Assembly (NCBI RefSeq): GCF_039543385.1
Contig: NZ_BAABJQ010000036.1
Location: forward strand, 1 to 64,000
Length of the DNA stretch: 64,000 nucleotides
DNA from: Rugosimonospora acidiphila
GTDB lineage: Bacteria > Actinomycetota > Actinomycetes > Mycobacteriales > Micromonosporaceae
Direction: 5' to 3'
The notes beneath the pieces were generated by a model, which made no database searches, had not been told where the DNA came from, and worked only from the letters and a program-made list of their open reading frames with translations. Of the stretch, positions 32,975-41,284 are shown piece by piece (the first letter of the stretch is position 1; each line of letters starts with the position of its first letter). The position numbers were made by a program, and so were the translations under genes.

Positions 32975-35272
32975 ATGCCGCCGTACACGCTCGACGACTT
33001 CGCCTTCGACCTGCGCCGCGTGGCGCCGCCCGGGGACATCTGGGTGGGCAGCGGCACCGGTACGGTGGCGCCGCTTCCTCGCACGGTCTGCGGGGTCGGT
33101 GGCTGGTTCGCCCCGCCGTACGCGGTGCCCGACGGCAGGCTGACCGTCGCGCTGGAGGTGGACGGCGCCACGGTGCTCGACACCGGTGAGCGCGGCGCGG
33201 GCGACCGGGGGCTGCTCTACGCCGGCGGCACCTGGCGGCCGGACCGCATCGAGCGGCACGGCACGTACCACCAGTACCGCGACGGCACACCGGTGTCCGT
33301 CGCGGTGCGCAGCACGCTCACCCCCCGGCACGGTGAACCCGGCTACCTGCTGGAGATCGCGGTACGCAACCGGACCGACCGGGCGCTGCCGGTGCGGCTG
33401 CGCCCCGAGGTGTCCCCGGATCGCGGCCGGCACGTGCCACTGCGGGACTGGGGCTGGATGCCACCGGGGTCGGGCGCGGACGGTCCGCCGGTCACTCTTG
33501 TCCACGGTGGACTGTCGGTCGAGCTGCCGCCCGGCGGCGAGCGGGTGTTCGCCCTCGGGATCGGCATCGGCCCGTCCGGAGACGGTGCCGCCCTGGCCGA
33601 CGGCGCCACCCTGGCCGACGGCGGCGCCCCGGCCGACAGCTCCGCCCCGGCCGACGGTGCCGGCTCGGGTGCGTCGGACCCGGGGGCGCTGGCTGCGAAT
33701 GCGGCGGGCGGCCCGGTCGCGGGATGCGAGGTCCTGGTCGCGGCCGCGCGGCGGGCCACCCGCCGCTGGGAGGAGCGGCTGGGCGAGGCGCTCGCCCGGG
33801 TGCCCCGCATCACCACCGACATCCCGGGCCTGGACGAGTACTACCGCCGGTCGCTGGCCAGCGGGCTGGTCTGCCTGTGGGAGGGGCCGGGGTTCGTCAC
33901 CACCCCGTTCGTGGCCACCTCGGGATTGGACGGCGGGGCGGTGTGTGGGTACGCCTGGGACACCGGCGGGTACGCGCCGCACCTGCTGACGCTGATGCTG
34001 GGCGAGCGAGTCACCGCCGTGATCGAGGCGATGATCGCGGCCGACCTGACGCACCACTACGCCATCGCTCCGGACGGCACCGGCCTGGGCGTGCCGTACG
34101 CGTACAGCGCCTGGTCGCTGGTGACCCTCGGGTACGCGGCGGCGGCCGCGCACGGCATCGACCCCTCGCTGGTGGGGCGGCTGCACGACGCGCACGAGGC
34201 GCTGGACGGCCGGTTCGCGCCGTGGGGGCCCGAGGGCGTGCTGCGCGACTACGGCGATCAGCACAACCTGCTGGAGATGCGGGGCGCGGGGTGGGAGCAC
34301 GTGGTCGCCAGCCCCAACGCCGAACGGGCCCGGTCACTGGAAATGCTCGCCGATCTCGCGGACTGCTCCGGCGCCGGGCTGCCGGTCGACGCGCTGCGCG
34401 AGGCGGCGGGGCGGGTCCGCGCCGAGGTGGCCCGGCAGCTCTGGGACGCCGAGGCCGGCTGGTTCCGCAGCCGGTACCCGGACGGGCATACCGAACTGGC
34501 GTACTCGATCCAGGCGTTCGACGCGCTGCGCGCGGGCGCCTGTACCGACGAGATGGCCGCGGCGCTGCTCGCCCAGGTCCGGCCCGGCGCGTTCCTCGGC
34601 GAGTACGGCGTCAGCAGCGTCAGCGCCCTCGACGAGCGGCACTACGAGCTCGGCGACGTCGACTGGTCCGGCGGCGGCGCGTACAGCGGGGAGGGGCCGC
34701 AGCTCGCCCTGACCCTGTGGGAGCGGGGCGAGTCGGCGCTGGCGTGGGACGTGCTGCGCCGGCTGCTGTGGATGGGCCGGCACTTCCCGTACTTCCCGCA
34801 GGAGCACTACTGCGACCGGCCGGCCGCGCCGCCGGTCGGTCGGCGGGCCAACGTCATCGCCGGGCTCACCGGCGCCGAGGCCATCCTCACCGGGCTGCTC
34901 GGCGTGCGGCCCCGGTCCGACGGCGCGCTGGTGGTCTCGCCCCGGCCGGTTGCCGAGGGCACCGTGGCACTGCACGGACTGCGCTTCCGGGGCCGGTGCG
35001 TCGACGTGGTGGCGGCGGCGGGGGAGTGTCTGGTCACTGTGGACGGTCGACCGGTGCCGGCCGGGCCGGACGGCACCGTGCTCGCCGTGCCGCCCGCCGG
35101 CCCGGCCGCCCGGCCGCCCGCCGGCCCGGCTTCCGAAGGCTCGATCCCCGACGGCTCGATCCCCGACGGCTCGGCTCTCATCGAGGCGGGCCGGGGCGCG
35201 GAACCCGCCGCGGCCGGCTACGCGGCGGGCGCCGGGGGCCACAGCGTCGGGCAGACCCGCGGATCGGCGTAG
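32975..35272 (+). CDS. (alpha/alpha)6-barrel glycoside hydrolase (MGH1/GH63-like)
   Basis: 765 residues, no signal peptide, so probably cytoplasmic. An N-terminal beta-sandwich (about 1-230) is followed by an (alpha/alpha)6 toroid (about 270-660) resembling MGH1-like, GH37/GH63 or glycogen-debranching enzymes: YAWDTGGYAPHLLTLM, LGVPYAYSAWSLVTLG, YSIQAFDALRAG, DVDWSGGGAYSGEGPQLAL. The aspartate in WDTGG and acidic residues near HYELGDVDWSG are candidate catalytic groups. ATG 32975 has AGGAGA at a good distance. Low-complexity repeats occur at about 205-235 and near the C-terminus (SIPDGSIPDGS). It should process an imported oligosaccharide under the LacI regulator; substrate unknown. Its 3' end overlaps the convergent PhyH gene by 55 bp. 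Confidence 0.78.
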   Translation: MPPYTLDDFAFDLRRVAPPGDIWVGSGTGTVAPLPRTVCGVGGWFAPPYAVPDGRLTVALEVDGATVLDTGERGAGDRGLLYAGGTWRPDRIERHGTYHQYRDGTPVSVAVRSTLTPRHGEPGYLLEIAVRNRTDRALPVRLRPEVSPDRGRHVPLRDWGWMPPGSGADGPPVTLVHGGLSVELPPGGERVFALGIGIGPSGDGAALADGATLADGGAPADSSAPADGAGSGASDPGALAANAAGGPVAGCEVLVAAARRATRRWEERLGEALARVPRITTDIPGLDEYYRRSLASGLVCLWEGPGFVTTPFVATSGLDGGAVCGYAWDTGGYAPHLLTLMLGERVTAVIEAMIAADLTHHYAIAPDGTGLGVPYAYSAWSLVTLGYAAAAAHGIDPSLVGRLHDAHEALDGRFAPWGPEGVLRDYGDQHNLLEMRGAGWEHVVASPNAERARSLEMLADLADCSGAGLPVDALREAAGRVRAEVARQLWDAEAGWFRSRYPDGHTELAYSIQAFDALRAGACTDEMAAALLAQVRPGAFLGEYGVSSVSALDERHYELGDVDWSGGGAYSGEGPQLALTLWERGESALAWDVLRRLLWMGRHFPYFPQEHYCDRPAAPPVGRRANVIAGLTGAEAILTGLLGVRPRSDGALVVSPRPVAEGTVALHGLRFRGRCVDVVAAAGECLVTVDGRPVPAGPDGTVLAVPPAGPAARPPAGPASEGSIPDGSIPDGSALIEAGRGAEPAAAGYAAGAGGHSVGQTRGSA

Positions 35273-36084
35273 TCCGGTGCCCCGTCGACGCCGCGCACGA
35301 GCCGGTCGTTGCCGTGCCGCGCCGGCTCGCCGGCCGCCGTGAGGTGATGGCGGTAGCGGTTGGCGGCCGGCTGCAGGTGGATCGCCAGCGACCGGCGCGG
35401 CCCGGCACCCCGGTTCGGCCCGCTGCCGTGCACCGTGCGGCAGTGGTGGAAGCTGACCTGGCCCCGGCGCATCCGGGTGGGTCGCGCCGCCACCGGATAC
35501 CCCTGCCGGGTCAGCCGCGCCTCCAGCCCGCCGAGGTCCTGAGAGAAGAAGTCCAGCCCGGTCACGTCCCACCGGTGACTGCCGTCCAGAAAGGACACCG
35601 AGCCGCCGTCGGGGTCCACGTCGTGGAAGCCCACCCACGCGGTGAGCAGCTGCTCGGACTCACAGGACAGCCAGTACTGGCGGTCGGTGTGCCAGCCCAC
35701 GTTGGCCGGCACGCCAGGCTCGTCGACCGGCTTGTACAGCAACTGGTCGTGCCACAGCCGGATGCCGGCGCTGCCGGACAGCACCGCGGCGGTGGCACCG
35801 ATCAGCGGGTAGGCCACCAGCCGGGCCAGCTCGTTGACCCGCAGAGAGGCGTAGTCATGTTTGCGCAGCCCGTTCCCGTCGCCGGGTTCGAAGCCGCCCA
35901 CGCCGGGCGGGTCGGCGTCGTAGTCTCTGGCGTAGTACCGGTCCATGCCGCGCGCGGCGGCGTCGAGCAGGTCGTCGGGGAGGATCACCGGCGAGATCCA
36001 GTAGCCGTGTTCGGAGTAGAACGCGACGTCGGACGGGCCGGGCAGCAGGGACTGCTGGGCGGCGTCGAGGGTCGAGAGGTCCAT
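35218..36084 (-). CDS. Phytanoyl-CoA dioxygenase (PhyH) family Fe(II)/2-oxoglutarate oxygenase
   Basis: 288-residue non-heme iron oxygenase. Iron ligands are visible as HTD (His132, Asp134 in GWHTDRQYW) and distal His219 (TVHGSG); the Arg of RRSLAIHLQ is a likely 2-oxoglutarate ligand. Family members hydroxylate small molecules using 2-oxoglutarate and O2. ATG 36084 is divergent from the AraC regulator by 43 bp, so the pair is probably regulator and target. The C-terminal 18 codons overlap the convergent glycoside hydrolase gene. Confidence 0.88.
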   Translation of the reverse strand: MDLSTLDAAQQSLLPGPSDVAFYSEHGYWISPVILPDDLLDAAARGMDRYYARDYDADPPGVGGFEPGDGNGLRKHDYASLRVNELARLVAYPLIGATAAVLSGSAGIRLWHDQLLYKPVDEPGVPANVGWHTDRQYWLSCESEQLLTAWVGFHDVDPDGGSVSFLDGSHRWDVTGLDFFSQDLGGLEARLTRQGYPVAARPTRMRRGQVSFHHCRTVHGSGPNRGAGPRRSLAIHLQPAANRYRHHLTAAGEPARHGNDRLVRGVDGAPDYADPRVCPTLWPPAPAA

Positions 36085-36127
36085 GGCCCGACGGTAGGCG
36101 GGGACCCGACCGGAGGGATTGCCCGTT

Positions 36128-37048
36128 GTGCAGGAGTACGTGCACGATCCTCAGGTGCCCGGTCCGGCGGCGCGGGCGGGCGACCCCGGCGCGCCGGGCG
36201 TGTGGCGACCGGCCGGCCTGCGCGCCGGGTTCCACGCGGAGCTGGGGGAGCACCCCAGCGGCCTGCGCCACGCCGGCGAGCAGTGGGCCCCGTCCCGATT
36301 CCTGGTGCGGCCGCACAGCCATCCGGTCTGGGAGCTGTACCTGCAGGTGACCGGGGTCAGCCGCTGGCAGGTCGACGGTCAGCGGTTCGCCCTGGCGCCC
36401 GGGCACCTGTTCGGCGTCGCCCCGCGGGTGGCGCACCAGATGGCCGAGGAGTCGACCGGCGCCCACCACTTCTACTTCGCGGCGCTCGACCTGGCGCCGG
36501 CCTTCGCCCGGCAGCCGGCGCTGGCGCGGCGCTGGCGCGACCTGCCGCGGGTGCTGCACCGGGCGGACGCGGTCACGCTGGGCGACCCGTTCCAGCAACT
36601 GGTCGAGGAGCTGACCGCGTACCGGGCCCACCGGCACGAGGGGCTGACGCTGGCCGTGGACCGGCTGGTGCTTTCGGTCAGTCGCCTGCTGGCGCCCGGT
36701 GGGACCGCGCCGCGGCTGGCGGCGCACCCGGCCGTGGCCCGGGTGCGCGCCCTGATCGAGCGGGACTACCAGCACAACTGGACGCTGGGCGAACTGTCCG
36801 GCGCGGTGGGGCTGGCCCCGACGTACCTGGCCGGGTTGTTCGCCCGCGAGCTGGGCGTGCCGCCGCACCGGTACCTCAACCAGTGCCGGGTCAGGCGCGC
36901 CGCGCAGCTGCTGCGGGCCAGCGACGTACCGGTAACGGCGATCGGCATCGAGGTCGGCTTCGGCTCCGGGCAGCATTTCGCCCGGGTCTTCCGGCAGGTG
37001 ACCGGAGTCAGTCCACGGGAGTACCGCACAAGGGAGAGTCATGAGTGA
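36128..37048 (+). CDS. AraC-family transcriptional regulator
   Basis: About 306 residues. An N-terminal cupin-type sensor domain (about 40-140; FLVRPHSHPVWELYLQVTG with the H-x-H-x-x-x-E pattern) is joined to a C-terminal double helix-turn-helix (about 205-300; WTLGELSGAVGLAPTYLAGL, then VTAIGIEVGFGSGQHFARVF and the closing RQVTGVSPREYR). GTG 36128 is preferred because GGAGGG at 36112-36117 is ten bases away; TTG 36119 is in frame but only one base from it. The cupin suggests a small-molecule effector. Its 3' end overlaps the alpha/beta hydrolase start by 8 bp, so it heads the rightward operon. Confidence 0.9.
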   Translation: MQEYVHDPQVPGPAARAGDPGAPGVWRPAGLRAGFHAELGEHPSGLRHAGEQWAPSRFLVRPHSHPVWELYLQVTGVSRWQVDGQRFALAPGHLFGVAPRVAHQMAEESTGAHHFYFAALDLAPAFARQPALARRWRDLPRVLHRADAVTLGDPFQQLVEELTAYRAHRHEGLTLAVDRLVLSVSRLLAPGGTAPRLAAHPAVARVRALIERDYQHNWTLGELSGAVGLAPTYLAGLFARELGVPPHRYLNQCRVRRAAQLLRASDVPVTAIGIEVGFGSGQHFARVFRQVTGVSPREYRTRESHE

Positions 37049-37742
37049 ATCGGGCAGGCGGGGCGGCGACGGGGCGCAGGATCCGGCTCCGTCGGAACTC
37101 ACCGCTCCGGCCGGCAACGCGGTGATCGTGCACGGCAAGCCGGGGCGGGAGGAGTATTACGATCCCGACACCCCGTCCAGCAGCAACCACCACTGGTTGC
37201 CCTGGCTGGCCAAGCAGCTGATCGTGCGGGACATCCCGGCGCACACGCCGGAGATGCCGCACTCCTACGCGCCGGACTACCCGGCCTGGTGCCGCGAGTT
37301 CGAACGGTTCGACGTCGGCCCGGACACGCTGCTGGTGGGGCACAGCTGCGGCGCGGGCTTCCTGGTCCGCTGGCTGTCTGAACACCCGTCGGTGCGGGTG
37401 AGCCGGATGGTCCTGGTGGCGCCGTGGCTGGACCCGGACGGGGACCGGGCACCGGGCTTCTTCGACTTCCAGATCGACCCCGGCCTGGTGGCGCGCACGG
37501 CCGGGGTGACGGTGGCCAACTCCGACGACGACGGCGAGCAGATCCAGCGCAGCGTGCGCCTGCTGCGCGACGCGGTGCCGGGGCTGGCCTACCGGGAGTT
37601 CCACGGGTACGGCCACTTCGGCGTGGACGACCTCGGCGGCCTGGCCTTCCCCGAACTGCTGGAGCTGCTGACCGACCCGGTCGGCGCGCCGCTGGCCGCC
37701 GCCGGCACCAACGGCAGTCAAGTCCTCTCGACACGGAGGTGA
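37041..37742 (+). CDS. Alpha/beta hydrolase of the RBBP9/YdeN type
   Basis: 233-residue cytoplasmic hydrolase. The fold starts AVIVHGKPG (oxyanion-hole HG), the nucleophile elbow is VGHSCGAG with Ser102, and the catalytic His lies in FHGYGHFGVDD near the end; an aspartate in the usual position completes the triad. The architecture matches serine hydrolases of the RBBP9/YdeN group, with no lid domain. The substrate is unknown. It overlaps the AraC gene and is followed five bases after its stop by the second PhyH gene, so it belongs to the same operon. Confidence 0.85.
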   Translation: MSESGRRGGDGAQDPAPSELTAPAGNAVIVHGKPGREEYYDPDTPSSSNHHWLPWLAKQLIVRDIPAHTPEMPHSYAPDYPAWCREFERFDVGPDTLLVGHSCGAGFLVRWLSEHPSVRVSRMVLVAPWLDPDGDRAPGFFDFQIDPGLVARTAGVTVANSDDDGEQIQRSVRLLRDAVPGLAYREFHGYGHFGVDDLGGLAFPELLELLTDPVGAPLAAAGTNGSQVLSTRR

Positions 37743-37747
37743 GTATC

Positions 37748-38524
37748 GTGACAACGACCAACCAGACCGGCACGGACACGCTCGAGGCGTACCGCCGGGA
37801 CGGGTACGCCATCTTCCGCGACGTGCTCGACGCGGACCTCATCGCGGAGGCCAGCGACCACGTGAGCTGGCTGGAGGGCCGCCACCCCGGTGTGCGGCCC
37901 GAGCAGTTGGGCCACATGTTCCTGCGCGACGACCCGTTCTGGCTCCGGCTGGTCGGCGACGACCGGCTCGTCGACATCGCGCAGCTGTTCGTCGGGCCCG
38001 ACCTCGCGCTGTTCGCCTCGCACTACATCAGCAAGCCGCCGCGCTCCGGCCAGCCGGTGCTGTGGCACCAGGACAGCGCGTTCTGGCCGCTGGAGCCGAT
38101 GGAGGTGGTCACGCTCTGGCTGGCGATCGACCACTCGACGCCGGAGAACGGCTGCGTGCGGCTGGTCCCGGGCAGCCACACCATGCAGACCCAGGCGATG
38201 CGTGAGGTGACCGAGGTCGCCAGCGTGCTGGGCCAGGAGATAGCGGTGGAGGTCGACGAGGCCGACGCGGTGGACATGGTGCTGCGCCCCGGCGACGTCG
38301 AGGTGCACCACCCGAGGATCGTGCACGGCAGCAACGCCAACACCTCGCCGCACCGGCGCTGCGGGCTGACCATCCGGTACATCCCGACGTCGACCCGCAT
38401 CACCGGTGACGAGCAGCCGTACATCAGCGCGTTCCTGCTGCGCGGCGACCCCGGCGTGAACACCTACCAGCCGTGGCCGGTCTACGAGGAGGGCAAGCAC
38501 TTCCCCTTCCGGGGGGCCCGATAG
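37748..38524 (+). CDS. Phytanoyl-CoA dioxygenase (PhyH) family oxygenase, second copy
   Basis: 258 residues. Iron ligands are HQD (His107, Asp109 in LWHQDSAFW) and distal His193 (RIVHGSNAN); an Arg in RCGLTIRYIPT would bind 2-oxoglutarate. The sequence PENGCVRLVPGSH is typical of PhyH proteins acting on non-CoA substrates. GTG 37748 is chosen for its GGAGG at 37735-37739; GTG 37739 overlaps that site and is less likely. It differs strongly from the PhyH protein at 35218, so the two probably act on different steps rather than being a recent duplication. Confidence 0.9.
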   Translation: MTTTNQTGTDTLEAYRRDGYAIFRDVLDADLIAEASDHVSWLEGRHPGVRPEQLGHMFLRDDPFWLRLVGDDRLVDIAQLFVGPDLALFASHYISKPPRSGQPVLWHQDSAFWPLEPMEVVTLWLAIDHSTPENGCVRLVPGSHTMQTQAMREVTEVASVLGQEIAVEVDEADAVDMVLRPGDVEVHHPRIVHGSNANTSPHRRCGLTIRYIPTSTRITGDEQPYISAFLLRGDPGVNTYQPWPVYEEGKHFPFRGAR

Positions 38525-38638
38525 GTAACATGCGCGTGCGGCCCGGCCGGCACCGCCGGACGTGGGAGCCAATCCCGACCGGCTCGGCGTGGCGGGCCGG
38601 TCGCCGCCCGCCCGACCCCTCGACCCGAAGGAGACGCC

Positions 38639-39412
38639 GTGCCGGTGCTCGCCGACCTGCTGGGGGCCCTCGCCTCCGGCACCATCGAGGTCATCGACCT
38701 CACCGCGCCGCTGACCGACACGACCCCGATCCTCCAACTTCCGGAGCCCTTCGCCAACACGGTCGGGTTCTCCCTCGACGAGATCAGCCGGTACGACGAC
38801 CGGGGCCCGGCCTGGTACTGGAACAACATTCGCACCGGCGAGCACGTCGGCACCCACTTCGACGCCCCGGTGCACTGGGTCACCGGCCGGGACGGCGACG
38901 ACATCGCCCAGGTACCGGCCCGGCGGCTGGTTGCCCCGGCCGCGGTCATCGACGTCGCCGACCGGGTGGCCGAGGACCCGGACTTCCTGCTCGACATCGA
39001 CGACGTCCGGGAGTGGGAGAAGGCGCACGGGCCCCTGCCGGAGGGCGGCTGGCTGCTGTGCCGCACCGGCTGGGACGCGCGCTCGAACTCGCAGCGCGAC
39101 TTCCTCAACGCCGACGAGACCGGCTCGCACACCCCGGGCATCTCGCCCTCCTGCGCCCGCTGGCTGGCACAGGAGGCGCCGGTCATCGGCATCGGGGTGG
39201 AGACGGTCGGCACCGACGCGGGCGCGGCGCCCGGCTTCGACCCGCCGTTCCCGTGCCACTCGTTCCTGCTGGGCGCGAACAAGTACGGGCTGACCCAGCT
39301 GCAGAACCTCGCACTGCTGCCGGCCACGGGCGCGGTGGTGGTCGCGGCGCCGCTGCCCATCGTGAACGGCTCCGGCAGCCCGGCCCGGGTACTGGCCCTG
39401 GTCGAGCGCTGA
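38639..39412 (+). CDS. Cyclase/kynurenine-formamidase-family metal-dependent hydrolase
   Basis: 257-residue cytoplasmic protein of the PF04199 family. The metal motif is intact: HVGTHFDAPVH at residues 69-79 (His69, His73, Asp75, His79). Other family blocks are IEVIDLTAPLTDTTP, WLLCRTGWDAR and GIGVETVGTDAG. Members hydrolyse N-formylkynurenine, cyclic amides or isatin, or dehydrate polyketides; the reaction here is unknown. GTG 38639 follows AAGGAGA. It comes 114 bp after the second PhyH gene and 32 bp before the ThDP enzyme. Confidence 0.88.
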   Translation: MPVLADLLGALASGTIEVIDLTAPLTDTTPILQLPEPFANTVGFSLDEISRYDDRGPAWYWNNIRTGEHVGTHFDAPVHWVTGRDGDDIAQVPARRLVAPAAVIDVADRVAEDPDFLLDIDDVREWEKAHGPLPEGGWLLCRTGWDARSNSQRDFLNADETGSHTPGISPSCARWLAQEAPVIGIGVETVGTDAGAAPGFDPPFPCHSFLLGANKYGLTQLQNLALLPATGAVVVAAPLPIVNGSGSPARVLALVER

Positions 39413-39444
39413 CGGCGGCCACAACCAACGGGAGGCCGGCGAAC

Positions 39445-41133
39445 ATGCGGGTCGCGGAGGCGGTGGGCCGGTACCTGGCCCGGCTCGGTGTGGACCACGT
39501 GTTCGGCGTGGTCGGCAGCGGCAATTTCCATGTCACCAACGCGCTGGTCGACGCCGGCGCGCGGTTCGTGGCCGCCCGGCACGAGGGCGGGGCGGCCACG
39601 ATGGCCGACGCGTACGGTCGGGTCACCGGGCGGGCCGCCGCGCTCAGCGTGCACCAGGGCTGCGGGCTGACCAACGCGCTGACCGGCATCACCGAGGCCG
39701 CGAAGAGCCGCACCCCGCTGCTCGTGCTGGCCGCCGAGGCGACCGAGCCCCGGTCGAACTTCTTCGTCGACCAGCCGGCGCTGGCCCGGGCGGTGGGCGC
39801 GGTCTCCGAGCGGGTCGCCTCGCCGCGCACCGCGCTGGCCGACGCGGCCCGGGCCTACCAGCTCGCGGTCGGGCAACGCCGCACCGTGCTGCTCAACCTG
39901 CCGCTCTCCGTGCAGGCGGCCGAACTGCCCGCCGACGCCGTACCCGCCGACGCCGAGCCCGCCGGGCCGGCGGGCGAGCCGGACGGCGCGGGCGCGAGTG
40001 TCGACGCGGTGGCGCGGCTGGCGGACCTGCTTGCCGGGGCCCGGCGGCCGGTGTTCATCGCCGGTCGCGGCGCCCGGCTGTCCCGGGCCCGGGAACCGTT
40101 GCGGCGGCTGGCGGAGCTGACCGGCGCGCTGCTGGCGACCTCGGCGGTGGCCAAGGGGCTGTTCGCGGGCGACCCGTGGTCGCTGGGCGTGTCCGGCGGC
40201 TTCGCCTCGCCGCTGGCCGCGGAGCTGATCGCGGACGCGGACGTGATCGTCGGCTGGGGCTGCGGGCTGAACATGTGGACCATGCGCCACGGCAAGCTGG
40301 TCGGCCCGCACGCGCGGGTCGCCCAGGTGGACGTGGACGCCGACGCGCTCGGCGCGCACCGGCCGGTCGACCTGGGCGTGCGCGGCGACGTCAGGTTGAC
40401 CGCGCGCGCTGTGGCCGACGAGCTGAGCGCCCGCGCTGCGGGCTCGGCGTCGGCGGCGGGCGGGCCGGCGGACGGCGGGTACCGCACGGCCGGCCTGCGG
40501 GAGCGCATAGCGACCGGGGCGAGCCTGCGCGACGTGCCGTACCAGGACGAGGGCGACGGGTCGCGGATCGATCCCCGGACGCTGTCGATCCGGCTGGACG
40601 ACCTGCTGCCCGCGCAGCGGGTGCTGGCCGTCGACTCGGGCAACTTCATGGGGTACCCGAGCGCGTACCTGTCCGTACCCGACGACGACGGGTTCTGCTT
40701 CACCCAGGCGTACCAGTCGATCGGGCTGGGCCTGGCCACCGCGATCGGTGCCGCGCTGGCGGCCCCGGCCCGGCTGCCGGTCGCGGCCTGCGGCGACGGC
40801 GGCTTCCTGATGGGCGTGGCGGACCTGGAGACGGTGGTCCGGCTGGGCCTGCCCATGCTGATCGTGGTGTACAACGACGCGGCGTACGGCGCGGAGGTCC
40901 ACCATTTCGGCCCGGACGGCCACCCGCTGTCGACCGTCACGTTCCCGGACACCGACATCGCGGCGATCGGGCGCGGCTTCGGCTGCGACGCGGTCACCGT
41001 GCGCGCCGCCGAGGACCTCGAAGCGGTGCGGCAGTGGCTGGCCGGCCCGCGCCCGCGGCCGCTCGTGGTGGACGCCAAGGTGACCGCCGCGCGCGGCGCC
41101 TGGTGGCTGGAGGAGGCCTTCCGGGGGCACTGA
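39445..41133 (+). CDS. Thiamine-diphosphate-dependent enzyme (acetolactate synthase-like)
   Basis: 562-residue ThDP enzyme with the three-domain order Pyr, central, PP. The Pyr-domain glutamate is Glu47 in RHEGGAATMADAYGR; the central domain starts around 190; the cofactor motif in the PP domain is GDGGFLMGV followed about 26 residues on by VVYNDAAYGAE. The residues around the active site do not clearly match acetolactate synthase, benzoylformate decarboxylase or oxalyl-CoA decarboxylase. It probably decarboxylates a 2-oxo acid or ligates aldehydes. ATG 39445 follows GGGAGG. A proline-, alanine-, acid-rich insert at about 168-190 is unusual. Last gene of the 36.1-41.1 kb operon-like run. Confidence 0.85.
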   Translation: MRVAEAVGRYLARLGVDHVFGVVGSGNFHVTNALVDAGARFVAARHEGGAATMADAYGRVTGRAAALSVHQGCGLTNALTGITEAAKSRTPLLVLAAEATEPRSNFFVDQPALARAVGAVSERVASPRTALADAARAYQLAVGQRRTVLLNLPLSVQAAELPADAVPADAEPAGPAGEPDGAGASVDAVARLADLLAGARRPVFIAGRGARLSRAREPLRRLAELTGALLATSAVAKGLFAGDPWSLGVSGGFASPLAAELIADADVIVGWGCGLNMWTMRHGKLVGPHARVAQVDVDADALGAHRPVDLGVRGDVRLTARAVADELSARAAGSASAAGGPADGGYRTAGLRERIATGASLRDVPYQDEGDGSRIDPRTLSIRLDDLLPAQRVLAVDSGNFMGYPSAYLSVPDDDGFCFTQAYQSIGLGLATAIGAALAAPARLPVAACGDGGFLMGVADLETVVRLGLPMLIVVYNDAAYGAEVHHFGPDGHPLSTVTFPDTDIAAIGRGFGCDAVTVRAAEDLEAVRQWLAGPRPRPLVVDAKVTAARGAWWLEEAFRGH

Positions 41134-41250
41134 TGGGCCGCCCCGCCCCGCCCCGCTCCGCGGTCGCGTCGGGGTTACCGGCCGTGCCGGCTGGTCTCGG
41201 GCGCGGACCTGGATCGGGCTCGTGTTTTCCGCGAAGAATGGAAACGCGGC

Positions 41251-41277
41251 TATAGCCCGTTTTTAGGGCGCTATATT
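41251..41277 (+). promoter_or_regulatory. -10 element overlapped by an inverted repeat
   Basis: TATATT (41272-41277) lies seven bases before ATG 41285. TATAGC (41251-41256) and GCTATA (41270-41275) form a 6-bp inverted repeat whose right arm overlaps the -10, suited to repressor binding. The patch is very AT-rich for this genome. Confidence 0.5.
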
Positions 41278-41284
41278 GCGCTCC

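Noticed and set aside
38482..41130. 882-codon leftward frame opposite the cyclase and ThDP genes
   Set aside because: Complementary-strand artefact; the rightward proteins have complete cofactor and metal motifs.
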